Shown here one piece after another: positions 37,270-46,344 of a stretch of 64,000 bases of DNA. A program made the translations under genes and the position numbers. Under the pieces are notes generated by a model. The model saw nothing but the letters and a program-made list of their open reading frames with translations. It made no database searches and was not told the origin of the DNA. Each line of letters opens with the position of its first letter. Positions within the stretch are counted from its first letter, which is position 1. This DNA comes from Marinifilum sp965230805 (lineage in GTDB: Bacteria; Bacteroidota; Bacteroidia; Bacteroidales; Marinifilaceae). The stretch covers positions 1 to 64,000 of the forward strand of contig NZ_OZ246019.1 in the NCBI RefSeq assembly GCF_965230805.1. The letters run 5' to 3'.

Positions 37270-38802
37270 CTAATTATTCATTGATAAAGCTCCTGTTGGA
37301 CAAGCTTCCGCACATTCTCTGCCTGCAATCTTAAGCGCTTCATTCAATTCCTGCTTAAAAGGTACTGCTACCTTAACGGTAAAACCACGACCAATATTGG
37401 TAAGTCCGGTTTTTTCGCCATGCCTTTCGGCGATTTCAATGCACAATCCGCATTTAATGCATTTTTCAGGTTCATAAATCACCGAATCATGATTGATGTA
37501 TTTCACAACAGAATTTCTCTCGCCCAAAGCAAACCTCCTGCGGTCGATCTTGTATTCCTCGGCACAATCCCTTAAACGGCAATTGTCTAATTTCCTGCAA
37601 TCGCAATGCATACAACGTTTTGCTTCTTCAATAGCTTCCTGTTTTGTATACCCTTTCGGTGATTTTGCCTCAACTCGATTTCCCTCAAGCGATTCCTTTA
37701 AATATTCAGCCAACTCCTCTTTTCGAAGTGTACCAAATCTTGAGTTAAAAAGGCGTTCAGTTGCTTTTGCTTTTCCCGCACTTAAAAATTCGTGCACCGA
37801 CCAAGCTGCCTCTTTTCCCATTGCAACAGCTTTCACAGCCATTTTTTGTGCTCGAATGATACTACCACAGGCAAATACTTTTGAACTGGAAGTAGCATAA
37901 GTTCCCACTTCAACCTGTAGACCTGATTTTCCTTTCTCTAAATCAAAAACTTCACCATTGGCACCATTGGCAAGTATTATTGCATCAAAATCTTGCGGTA
38001 GCGAAGTAAACTGCTCTCTTGTAATTTTCTGGTTAATATTCAACACAAGCCCCAATTGCTTCAAAGTTTCAATTTCCCTTACCAGGATATCTCCAGGCAA
38101 TTCGTCATTTTCTATCGAATTCAGAAGGCTTCCACCAGCTTTATCCTCTTTTTCGAAAATTTCGCATCCATATCCGTTCAACAACAGATGGTAAGCTGCC
38201 GATAATCCTGCAGGTCCCGCACCAATCACAGCTACTTTCTTCCCATTTGCTTTCTTTTTCTCAGGAAGATATTCTTTGGCTTCCTCATCAGAAAAGCGCT
38301 TGAGCAAACAAATAGAAACCGCTTGGTCTACATCCTTTCTGCGACAAACTTTTTCGCAAGGTGCAGAACATACATATCCCAAAATCCCCGGAAGGGCAAT
38401 TTCTTCTTTCACAATTTTCAATGCCTTATCGAACTGATTATTGGCAATGAATCGGTTCATTTTCGGAATGTCCATATAGGCCGGACAAGCCACACGGCAA
38501 GGAGCTTCGCAATCACCAACATGATCGCTCATTAATAGCTCGATGGCTTCCTTCCTGGCTTCCTTTACTTCCGCATCTTCGCTTGCCAAATCCATTCCAT
38601 CAACTACTTTGGTAGCACAAGAAGGAATCATTTGCTGGTTGGCATTGTTTTTCACCATACAAACCATGCAGCTTGGATGATTGCTGCATCCATCCAGGTA
38701 ACACATACTTGGAATTTCAATGCCTGCAGATCGGGCGGCATTTAAAATGCTGCTTCCTTCGGCTACTGTAATGCTTTGATTATCTATTTTAATTGTTGGC
38801 AT
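37270..38802 (-). CDS. FAD/Fe-S oxidoreductase, GltD-like with NuoG-type ferredoxin domains
   Basis: About 510 aa from MPTIKIDN (preferred over the longer frame to 38856). Domains in order: plant-type 2Fe-2S ferredoxin (residues 1-70, CYLDGCSNHPSCMVC), GltD-like His-Cys N-domain (GDCEAPCRVACPAYMD, CSAPCEKVC), a Rossmann FAD domain (VAVIGAGPAGLSAAYHLL), then Cys-rich C-terminal segments (CMHCDCRKLDNCRLRDC, CIKCGLCIE, CAEACP). After DAIILANGA the chain jumps to VFACGSI, so the NAD(P)H-binding domain usual in GltD seems absent. It probably takes electrons from the NuoEF-like protein encoded 57 bp upstream. Confidence 0.82.
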   Translation of the reverse strand: MPTIKIDNQSITVAEGSSILNAARSAGIEIPSMCYLDGCSNHPSCMVCMVKNNANQQMIPSCATKVVDGMDLASEDAEVKEARKEAIELLMSDHVGDCEAPCRVACPAYMDIPKMNRFIANNQFDKALKIVKEEIALPGILGYVCSAPCEKVCRRKDVDQAVSICLLKRFSDEEAKEYLPEKKKANGKKVAVIGAGPAGLSAAYHLLLNGYGCEIFEKEDKAGGSLLNSIENDELPGDILVREIETLKQLGLVLNINQKITREQFTSLPQDFDAIILANGANGEVFDLEKGKSGLQVEVGTYATSSSKVFACGSIIRAQKMAVKAVAMGKEAAWSVHEFLSAGKAKATERLFNSRFGTLRKEELAEYLKESLEGNRVEAKSPKGYTKQEAIEEAKRCMHCDCRKLDNCRLRDCAEEYKIDRRRFALGERNSVVKYINHDSVIYEPEKCIKCGLCIEIAERHGEKTGLTNIGRGFTVKVAVPFKQELNEALKIAGRECAEACPTGALSMNN

Positions 38803-38859
38803 TTGTATCGTATTTCTGAGCTGGTCTGTTTTTAAAAATCCATCAGCTCTCGTCAAGTT

Positions 38860-41199
38860 TTATTTAATTTCTACCGCATCCACCGGACAAATCTGCTTAC
38901 AGATATCACACTTAATACACAATTCATTATCCACTTTGTGCAATTCGTAAGGCTTTGCTTCTATAGCATCCACCGGACAACGCTGAGCACATTTGGTACA
39001 ACCGGTGCAATCATCGTTAATTTCGTAGCGAATTAAGTTCTCACATTTTCCGGCCGGGCATTCACCTTTGATGTGTGCCTCGTATTCGTGGCGAAAATAC
39101 TTTAATGTTGACAATACAGGATTTGGTGCGGTTTTTCCCAAGCCACAAATACTCCCTTTTTGGGTGTTTATGGCCAATTGCTCCAATAAATCCAGGTCGC
39201 TCAATTTTCCTTTTCCAGATTTAATTTTATCCAAGATCTCAAGCATTCGTCTTGTTCCTATTCTACAGAAAGTACATCTGCCGCAGGACTCTTCCTGAGT
39301 AAATGACAAGAAATAATGTGCGATATCAACCATACAATCCGATTCATCCAACACGATTAATCCTCCCGATCCCATCATGGCTCCTACCTCTTTCAGAGAG
39401 TCGAAATCAATGGCCGTATCTGACATATTCGCTGGGATACATCCTCCTGATGGACCTCCAATCTGTAAGGCTTTAAATTGCTTTCCATTGGCAATTCCAC
39501 CACCAATCTCTTCTACAATTTGGCGAATGGTAATACCCATTGGCACCTCAATCAAACCACCTCGATTGATTTTACCCGCCAAGGCAAACACTTTGGTTCC
39601 TTTGCTATTATCGGTTCCAATCTGCTTGAAACTTTCCGCACCATTGCGAATAATAAATGGCACTAAAGTCAGGGTTTCAGTATTATTAATCAATGTTGGT
39701 TTCTCCCATAAGCCTTTCTCGGCTGGGTATGGCGGGCGCAATTCCGGAATCCCACGTTTCCCTTCTATGGAAGCAATCAGTGCAGTTTCTTCACCACACA
39801 CAAATGCACCTGCTCCTTCAAAAACCTTTAAATCGAAAGAAAATCCTGAACCTAAAATATCCTCTCCTATTAGTCCCTCTTTTTTACAAATCTCTAATCC
39901 TTCCTTAATCCGACTAACCGCCAAAGGATACTCTGCTCGAATATACAAACGGCCTTCGCTGGCACCTACGGCATATGCTGCAATAAGAATTCCTTCTATT
40001 ACTCTGAATGGGTACGATTCCAACAACATTCGGTCCATGAAAGCTCCCGGATCACCTTCATCACCATTACAAATGATATATTTTTTATCGGCCTTGGCAT
40101 TCTTCACCAAATTCCATTTGATAAAAGAAGGGAAACCTGCTCCTCCTCGTCCTTTCAGACCACTTTCTTCTATTTGGGAAATGATCTCGTCTTGCGAAAG
40201 CTCTTTCAGGCATTTAACGAAGGCTTCGAAACCATTTTTCGATTTGTATTCTTCAAAATCCGAAGGTTTGATCTCTCCCCTGTATTCGGTAGCAATATTT
40301 ACCTGTCCCTTTAAAAACTCTGCAATTGGCGTATCTTCTTCGTTGGCATTGTACCTGTTCGAACTGATTGGGATATCTGAAAAAGTAAGGTTCTCGGCAT
40401 AATTGTAGAACCTGTTTTTGAAGCGACTCATCCAACTTTCGGAGCGAAAGTGTTTTTTAATGATTTCACTTACCTCATTCGCATTGATTTTTGTGTAAAA
40501 GGCAGCTTCTTCACCGTCTTTGTGAATTTCCAACATAGGAACCTGGTTGCACACACCAACACAGCCTACCTGTTTTACATCCACTTTTATCTGATTATCG
40601 GCAAGGGTTCTCTCCAGCTCTTCCTTTACGCCAGAGCTACCACTTGCGATACAGCACGATCCTAATCCAATTCGAATTTCACCTTGTGATATTCCATCCT
40701 CTGTTACTTCACGAACTTGTTTCTCTTCGCTTGGCGCCAGATTTTTAAAATCCTCGATGATTTCCGCAACCTTACCGGTTTCAACATGTCCGTAGGTTAC
40801 ATCATCAATTTGAACAACCGGGGCAATGGTACAGCATCCCAGACAGGCAACTTCCTCAACAGTGAACAGTTTTTCGGCATCCGTATCGCCTTCGCTAATG
40901 TTTAATTCGCGCTTAAAACTATCGTAAACTTGTTTGGCTCCCTTTACGTGGCAAGCCGTTCCCACACATACCTTTACAATGTGTTTCCCAACTGGTTGAT
41001 GTCGAAACTGAGAGTAAAAGGTAGAGATTCCTGTAATCTGAGACTCGGTAATTTCGGTTGTTTCACAAACTCTTTTTAAGGCTTCTTCGGGTAAATAGTT
41101 AAACTTCCCCTGAATGGCCTGAAGAATCGGAATTACCTTATCAGAATCCTTTCCTTTTTCAGCAATTATTTTATCAACAATATTTTGAATCTCCATCAT
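38860..41199 (-). CDS. NADH-oxidising NuoE/NuoF-type fusion (HydB-like)
   Basis: About 779 aa from MMEIQNIV. Domains: NuoE-like 2Fe-2S thioredoxin fold (about 1-155, CVGTACHVKG and VACLGCCTIAP); a second 2Fe-2S thioredoxin-like domain (about 170-260, GSCCIASGSSG and VGCVGVCNQVP); NuoF domain with GRGGAGFPSF and ICNGDEGDPGAFMDR for FMN/NADH and CGRCTFCRIGTRRML for a 4Fe-4S cluster; two C-terminal 4Fe-4S sites (CTGCTKCAQRCP, CIKCDICKQICP). This is the architecture of HydB-type subunits of bifurcating hydrogenases and formate dehydrogenases, but no hydrogenase or formate dehydrogenase gene is present here. The longer start at 41217 would overlap the preceding gene. Confidence 0.9.
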   Translation of the reverse strand: MMEIQNIVDKIIAEKGKDSDKVIPILQAIQGKFNYLPEEALKRVCETTEITESQITGISTFYSQFRHQPVGKHIVKVCVGTACHVKGAKQVYDSFKRELNISEGDTDAEKLFTVEEVACLGCCTIAPVVQIDDVTYGHVETGKVAEIIEDFKNLAPSEEKQVREVTEDGISQGEIRIGLGSCCIASGSSGVKEELERTLADNQIKVDVKQVGCVGVCNQVPMLEIHKDGEEAAFYTKINANEVSEIIKKHFRSESWMSRFKNRFYNYAENLTFSDIPISSNRYNANEEDTPIAEFLKGQVNIATEYRGEIKPSDFEEYKSKNGFEAFVKCLKELSQDEIISQIEESGLKGRGGAGFPSFIKWNLVKNAKADKKYIICNGDEGDPGAFMDRMLLESYPFRVIEGILIAAYAVGASEGRLYIRAEYPLAVSRIKEGLEICKKEGLIGEDILGSGFSFDLKVFEGAGAFVCGEETALIASIEGKRGIPELRPPYPAEKGLWEKPTLINNTETLTLVPFIIRNGAESFKQIGTDNSKGTKVFALAGKINRGGLIEVPMGITIRQIVEEIGGGIANGKQFKALQIGGPSGGCIPANMSDTAIDFDSLKEVGAMMGSGGLIVLDESDCMVDIAHYFLSFTQEESCGRCTFCRIGTRRMLEILDKIKSGKGKLSDLDLLEQLAINTQKGSICGLGKTAPNPVLSTLKYFRHEYEAHIKGECPAGKCENLIRYEINDDCTGCTKCAQRCPVDAIEAKPYELHKVDNELCIKCDICKQICPVDAVEIK

Positions 41200-41201
41200 A
41201 A

Positions 41202-43103
41202 CTATTTCCCTATACAATAAAGGTGTTTCTCTCCACGGATGTATACTTTTCCATCAGCAAATGCTGGTGTCATATCCGATTTTTCTCCCAATGCAGGAGC
41301 TGCAATTTCCTGGTATTCCTTATCAGCTTTGAAAATATGCATTACCCCATCTCTGTCGAGCAGATATACATTTCCATCCACCAGGATTGGCGATGCATAA
41401 AATCCACTATCGAATTCCTGTTCCCAGCGAATTTCTCCCGATTTGGCATCGTAACACACTACAGCACCGTAACTGGTTACAATAAACAGGTTATCGCCCG
41501 AAAGAATCGGACTTGGAACATCCGACAGGTAATCGTAAGCTTCCCATAAAACTTCAGGATTTTCACCTGGCTTGATGGCCACAAGGCTTGCATATTCGTT
41601 CATGGCATACACAATTCCATCGCTAACTGCTACCGAAGGACCAACCTCACCGGTAATGCAATCCAATTTCCATAGTTCCTGTCCAGTGTTTACATCATAG
41701 GAAGCAACACAAGGATCGGCTGCAAGAATAACTTCGGTTTTTCCACCAATTTCAGCAATCACAGGTGATGCCCATGAAACGCGAACTTTTCGTTTGGTAC
41801 TCCACAACTCATCTCCATTGGCCGTTGAAAGTGCCATTACCTTTGCTGCTTTCTTGTGGTCGAACTGTACAATCAATTTATCCTTAAAGATCAGCAATGA
41901 TGATGAGTGTCCGTAATGATTATCAGGCACTCCCAGGTTCTTCGCCCATTTCTGTTTTCCGTTAAAATCAAGGGCAATAATATCTCCGTTTGCAAAAATG
42001 GCAAATACTGATTTTCCATCGGTTGTAACGGTTGAGGCAGCATGACCTGTATCAGGTGTAACTTCGGGTGATGTAGCCGGTGATCCCGCAATGCCTTCCG
42101 CTTTTTCGGTCCATATTAGCTTTCCACTATTGCGGTCATAGCAATACACTTCTCTTTGACTGGCATTGGCACCAGACAAAAACAGTTTATCTCCCCAAAT
42201 TACTGGCGAATTGTAGGCATGTATCGGCACCTGCACTTTCCAAAGCACATTTTTACCACTTGCACCATCCCAATCGGTTGGGATATTTTTTTGATAGGAA
42301 ACTCCCTGGCCTCCGGCACCACGGAATGCAGGAAAGTTTGCCATCATCTCTTTTGTAGGATAAGAACTCGTAGCAACTTTTTTGACAGGAGCTTCTACCT
42401 TCTTCTCAACTACCTCTTCTTTCTTTTCTTCCACAACAGGATCAGCAGGTTTGTTTTCCTCTTTTTGCATTTCTTCTGTTGGGTTCTCCTCCTTAATTTC
42501 TTCTTCTACGGCTGGCTCTACTTTTACCACTTCTTCTTTGATAGGTTCCACAACCTCAACATCGCTGCTTTCTTCAGGAGTTGTTTGCGCTACAATAGCA
42601 GCCTGACTAAACTGGTTTCCAAGCTCTTTATGAGTTAAAAAAGCAATCAGTAAAGTAATTGCAACCAATCCAAAACCGCCCACACCAATCCATTTTCGTG
42701 CTTTCTCCTTAAAAAGGATAATGTTCTCTTCTTCGCTTTCGCTGATTTCCGGTAACTTTTGCTTACCAGCATAGAACATCTGTAATGCTATTGCGCTAAT
42801 GATTACACCCAGCAACAAAAGATATCCTCCCGCTTTTACCTGCCACTGATTGGTGAAGTAAGCCTTTCTTACCAAAAGATCCATTTCACGAATCTGCTCT
42901 CGCAATTGGTTATCGTTTGGATTTTCTTCCAATCGTTCTACCAATGAATTAATAAGCTCTGTATTCACAGGATCAATTCGGTTGATTTGAATGTAATTCA
43001 CCAGCACCAACATGCAGATGATAAAGGAGAAAGTAGCAGCCACAATGGCAATGTTTCTCCACAGCGATAGATTGGTTTTTCTTATTTTGAAATTCTTATT
43101 CAT
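41202..43103 (-). CDS. Membrane-anchored PQQ-like beta-propeller protein
   Basis: 633 aa. Three hydrophobic helices (about 17-38, 92-114, 137-160) are followed by a 75-residue low-complexity linker rich in Glu, Val, Lys and Pro, then a PQQ-like propeller (about 250-633) with blades such as VYCYDRNSGKLIW, YAMNEYASLVAI and VCYDAKSGEIRWEQ. The linker would let the propeller reach away from the inner membrane. It stands between the membrane and soluble Fe-S genes and ends next to the NuoEF-like gene, suggesting it belongs to the same complex; this is inference. Confidence 0.85.
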   Translation of the reverse strand: MNKNFKIRKTNLSLWRNIAIVAATFSFIICMLVLVNYIQINRIDPVNTELINSLVERLEENPNDNQLREQIREMDLLVRKAYFTNQWQVKAGGYLLLLGVIISAIALQMFYAGKQKLPEISESEEENIILFKEKARKWIGVGGFGLVAITLLIAFLTHKELGNQFSQAAIVAQTTPEESSDVEVVEPIKEEVVKVEPAVEEEIKEENPTEEMQKEENKPADPVVEEKKEEVVEKKVEAPVKKVATSSYPTKEMMANFPAFRGAGGQGVSYQKNIPTDWDGASGKNVLWKVQVPIHAYNSPVIWGDKLFLSGANASQREVYCYDRNSGKLIWTEKAEGIAGSPATSPEVTPDTGHAASTVTTDGKSVFAIFANGDIIALDFNGKQKWAKNLGVPDNHYGHSSSLLIFKDKLIVQFDHKKAAKVMALSTANGDELWSTKRKVRVSWASPVIAEIGGKTEVILAADPCVASYDVNTGQELWKLDCITGEVGPSVAVSDGIVYAMNEYASLVAIKPGENPEVLWEAYDYLSDVPSPILSGDNLFIVTSYGAVVCYDAKSGEIRWEQEFDSGFYASPILVDGNVYLLDRDGVMHIFKADKEYQEIAAPALGEKSDMTPAFADGKVYIRGEKHLYCIGK

Positions 43104-43263
43104 GGATTAGTAATTTACTACTGAATATTTTTATTTCGATTTTAGAATTGAAAATTTTGTTTCATCTTATTCTTACTCCCGATTACATTGTTCTTCATTA
43201 TTTTGGGATCCAGAAGGGGAAAAATTCTCTACATTCTAATTACTCATTATTAATTGTTAATTC

Positions 43264-44526
43264 TTAAATCTTCTCCACCGGGCAATACTTCAAACACCTC
43301 GCACAACTCACACATTCACCTTTGTCTGCCTCGTAATCTTCACGGTATCGGTATCTTGTTAATCCTGCCAGCGACAATCCGAACACCAAGCCAATGAAGG
43401 CTCCCAGCATCCATGATCCGTAATAGAATTGTTTCAATATTTCGGCAGATTCCAGGTACAAAGCTTCCTTGGTTTTACCAGAAGTTCTAAACCCTTCAAT
43501 CTCCAGGCTTTCTTTCATGGTATTGGCATCGAAATGCAACAATTCATTTGCCAGGCGTACTTTGGAATTAACCAAGGCCAAATTCTCATGAAAATTGGAA
43601 ACCACCCAACCACCAATTATCATTAAAGCAGGAATAATCATGGCCAAAAGAATAAAACGTCGGGTTGCCGATCGCTTGTCTTCCATTTGCTTCACTTCAA
43701 CAGGCTTGTTAATGGCATCGATAGGACATGAATTCTCGCAAAGCTTACACTGAATACAACTTGCCGGTGTAATGCTTAGGTGATTTTTAGAAACTCTGCT
43801 TATCAGGTTCAGAATCACGCCATATGGACATAGAAATCTACAATATGGGCGTGCAATAAAAACACTGATCAGCAAAAATGCTGCTCCAATGGCAAACATG
43901 AAAAAAGTAGCATTAAACCTGAATATCCCTACAAAAGGATCGTATCTACAGATGATAAAATCGGTTCCGGTAGCAGCGTAAAGAACTGCCAGTCCAAGAT
44001 AAATCCATGGGATTAAGCCAAGCACCTTCTGTAGCCATTTCTTCAAACTCACAGGTCTTAACAGGAATACATCCTGCACTGCGCCTAAAGGACATACACC
44101 TGCGCAAAATGTTCTTCCGAAAAACAGTGTGTATACCAAAGGAATCACAAAAAATGCAAGTGCCGAAAGCGGGATATGATATCCTGGATTGAACAAGGCC
44201 AGCACCACATTCTGAATCGATCCCACAGAACACACACAGCCTTCTCTCAGGAATCCAAAATATATGATAGAGAACAGGGAGGTGATTACAACTCCTGTTC
44301 TTGAACGTTTCTTGTGGATAAACCAGGTAATCAGGCTTAGAGCTGCAACCAGGAGCAATACATCCACCAATGCGAAAATTCCTGCTCGCGGATCGGGCAT
44401 GGAAGTTACTGGCTGTGTGTAGCCTGACTCAAACTCGGGTCTTGGAAATCGTTGAGTTTGCGCAAAGCTGGCAAAATCAATTATCGATAATAGTAAAAGA
44501 GAGAGTATCGAAAAGACTTTCTTCAT
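43264..44526 (-). CDS. NapH/NosR-like membrane 4Fe-4S protein
   Basis: 420 aa. N-terminal hydrophobic segment (signal or helix, 5-23), then about five membrane helices. Conserved FCAGVCPLGAVQD and YCRFLCPYGVI (CxxxCP motifs) are those of the NapH/NosR/CcoG family. Ferredoxin motifs follow: CIQCKLCENSCP near 260, and CVSCARCLKYCP at the very C-terminus, plus a further pair in REGCVCSVGS. Such proteins carry electrons from quinol across the membrane to periplasmic acceptors. Its 3' neighbour is separated by 160 bp; its upstream neighbour is the Tat-exported ferredoxin, 3 bp away. Confidence 0.88.
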   Translation of the reverse strand: MKKVFSILSLLLLSIIDFASFAQTQRFPRPEFESGYTQPVTSMPDPRAGIFALVDVLLLVAALSLITWFIHKKRSRTGVVITSLFSIIYFGFLREGCVCSVGSIQNVVLALFNPGYHIPLSALAFFVIPLVYTLFFGRTFCAGVCPLGAVQDVFLLRPVSLKKWLQKVLGLIPWIYLGLAVLYAATGTDFIICRYDPFVGIFRFNATFFMFAIGAAFLLISVFIARPYCRFLCPYGVILNLISRVSKNHLSITPASCIQCKLCENSCPIDAINKPVEVKQMEDKRSATRRFILLAMIIPALMIIGGWVVSNFHENLALVNSKVRLANELLHFDANTMKESLEIEGFRTSGKTKEALYLESAEILKQFYYGSWMLGAFIGLVFGLSLAGLTRYRYREDYEADKGECVSCARCLKYCPVEKI

Positions 44527-44529
44527 TTC

Positions 44530-45090
44530 TTAAATCTTTTTATTGGTTTTGAAGCCTGCAAACTGGTAAGCTTCGTCTAGAGGAACTCGTTTAAATGCAT
44601 CGGCAGGACAATCGCGTGCAATAGCACATTCGTTACAGTTTACGCATAAATCGTGGCTCACCTGTAATTGCAGGGAACCATTTCCGAAGGCTCCACAACC
44701 TTTCACACATTTCCCACAGGCGATGCACAAATCGTCTATAATTTCGTATTTGAAATATGGATCTTCGACATAGGTTCGTTTGATTGCACCAGTAGGACAA
44801 AGCATATTTTCTGCCCCGGTAGACAGGTTTTTCACATTTGGACGGAAATATCCCCCACACAAATCGCAATAACCACACATGTCGTATACATGGATGCATT
44901 TCACTGCCGATGGAGTTACCACACAACTTGTTGCACAGCGTCCGCATTGCGTACATTTTGTTGGGTCGAGCTGCCAAAAGAAATCTCCTTTAGCACTCTT
45001 GCTTGCCAACACTCCCGCAACACCAACAATACTGGCACCGGCTGCAAAACGAAAACAGGTATTAATAAATTCTCTTCTGTCTTTTTTCAT
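44530..45090 (-). CDS. Tat-exported 4Fe-4S ferredoxin, NapG-like
   Basis: 186 aa. The N-terminus (KKDRREFINTCFRF followed by AAGASIVGVAGVLA) is a twin-arginine signal. Four ferredoxin-type Cys groups follow: CTQCGRCATSC, CGYCDLCGGYF, CIACGKCVKGC and CVNCNECAIARDCP, as in NapG. It should sit in the periplasm, holding several 4Fe-4S clusters and taking electrons from the NapH-like protein whose gene follows 3 bp later. No nitrate reductase gene is present, so the acceptor is probably one of the propeller proteins. Confidence 0.88.
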   Translation of the reverse strand: MKKDRREFINTCFRFAAGASIVGVAGVLASKSAKGDFFWQLDPTKCTQCGRCATSCVVTPSAVKCIHVYDMCGYCDLCGGYFRPNVKNLSTGAENMLCPTGAIKRTYVEDPYFKYEIIDDLCIACGKCVKGCGAFGNGSLQLQVSHDLCVNCNECAIARDCPADAFKRVPLDEAYQFAGFKTNKKI

Positions 45091-45116
45091 ACTGACTAGT
45101 ATTTGCTAACTAGTTA

Positions 45117-45326
45117 TCAATTATTCGAAGCTTTTTGATCTCTTTTGTATTTTAAACCTTCTGGTTTCTGACAATTCTTCAGGCTCTTACAATCCTGACA
45201 AGGAGTTGTAAACTCACAAGTTTCCTGTGTTGTGTAATTGCGATAAACAAAAACGCCACTAATGGCTGCTAATCCTGCAATAATTAGCCCTCTCAAACCA
45301 TTTCTCAAAAAATCTCTTCTTTCCAT
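45117..45326 (-). CDS. Small Tat-signal Cys-motif protein
   Basis: About 69 aa from MERRDFLRNG; the longer frame from 45341 would overlap the NHL gene. A twin-arginine motif (RRDFLRNGLRG) precedes a hydrophobic stretch (LIIAGLAAISGVFVY), then a compact symmetrical C-x5-C-x2-C-x5-C motif (TCEFTTPCQDCKSLKNC). It could be a membrane-anchored or exported metal or Fe-S binding subunit of the NapGH-like pair encoded next. I recognise no named family. Confidence 0.75.
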   Translation of the reverse strand: MERRDFLRNGLRGLIIAGLAAISGVFVYRNYTTQETCEFTTPCQDCKSLKNCQKPEGLKYKRDQKASNN

Positions 45327-45327
45327 T

Positions 45328-46290
45328 CTATTTTGCTTCAAAAATTCTGATTAATCTTTTTACTGGATCCAAAACCAATATCCTGTCGTTTGAATCCACT
45401 GCCAGGTCTATTCCAATGGTTCCCTCCTCGAACAATTCGGGAGCAGCAACCACTGATTTAAAATCCCCGGAAGAGAGATGTATTTTAATTCTTTCCAATC
45501 CTTTTTCTGCGGTCACAAAGGAACCATCAGAAAGCATGGCAATGTTCGATGGGTTACAGCATCCGCTAAAGCCTTCTACACTCATCGATGTTCTTTCCCA
45601 GTTGGAAATTTGTTCACCCTCGAAATTATAGGCTTCAAAGGCGTGTCGGCCCGGATTTACCGCCCATAATTCTCCCTGGCGCCCTATCAGCAAGTCGAAA
45701 AACGGACTTGGAATTACAAATCCTTTGATTCCTTCCTCCTTGTTTTCTCCTCCAATTTCTTTGATTTTATTCCCATCCATATCATAGTGATGGATAATTT
45801 TATGGCCAGCATCGGCTACGAAAATATTTCCGTCCTGAACGGCGATTGAAGTGATATAAGTTCTTTCTCCCTTCACCACAAAACTATTTCTCAAACTGCC
45901 ATCGGGCTTTCTAATATCAACACGGGTACTCATACCCACCACAATATTTCCATTTTCCATTATGGTAAGACAAGAGGCAGGCTGGCGCAGTTTTAAATTG
46001 CTGATTAGAGCTCCTGCTGCATCCAGTACAATTACATTTTTATCTGTGCCAACATAAATTTGATCGTTCTGATCGGTAGCAATGGCATGTATGGCATCGG
46101 CATTGATTTTAATTTGTTTGCTTTCCTTGTGGCTAATTAATTTGGAATCAACCTCACGCAGAGAGTTTAAGTCGTATTCATAAACATTTTCATCAGTCGG
46201 ATCATCCGTGGTAAACAGATCCTTAGCCATGAATGCAATGAGCACCACAAGCAAGAGAACAGAAAACCATAAAATCATTTTATTCTTCAT
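45328..46290 (-). CDS. Membrane-anchored NHL-type beta-propeller protein
   Basis: 320 aa. One hydrophobic segment (about 5-24) anchors it; the rest is a propeller with NHL-like repeats (AIATDQNDQIYVG, SIAVQDGNIFVADAGHKIIHHYD, DLAVDSNDRILVLDPVKRLIRIF). A CCNPSNIA segment has a vicinal Cys pair. The NHL fold is distinct from the PQQ-like propellers around it. It is tightly spaced with the small Cys protein downstream (1-bp gap). Role unknown, probably periplasmic scaffold or ligand sensor. Confidence 0.8.
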   Translation of the reverse strand: MKNKMILWFSVLLLVVLIAFMAKDLFTTDDPTDENVYEYDLNSLREVDSKLISHKESKQIKINADAIHAIATDQNDQIYVGTDKNVIVLDAAGALISNLKLRQPASCLTIMENGNIVVGMSTRVDIRKPDGSLRNSFVVKGERTYITSIAVQDGNIFVADAGHKIIHHYDMDGNKIKEIGGENKEEGIKGFVIPSPFFDLLIGRQGELWAVNPGRHAFEAYNFEGEQISNWERTSMSVEGFSGCCNPSNIAMLSDGSFVTAEKGLERIKIHLSSGDFKSVVAAPELFEEGTIGIDLAVDSNDRILVLDPVKRLIRIFEAK

Positions 46291-46344
46291 ATGTATATCC
46301 TTTTAACTGATTACAATATTTGAATCCTGGCAATTGCCATGTCT

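Noticed and set aside
39377..40402. 341-codon plus-strand open frame
   Set aside because: Exactly antisense to the NuoF-like coding region, with composition (Ser/Pro/Lys-rich) typical of a shadow frame.
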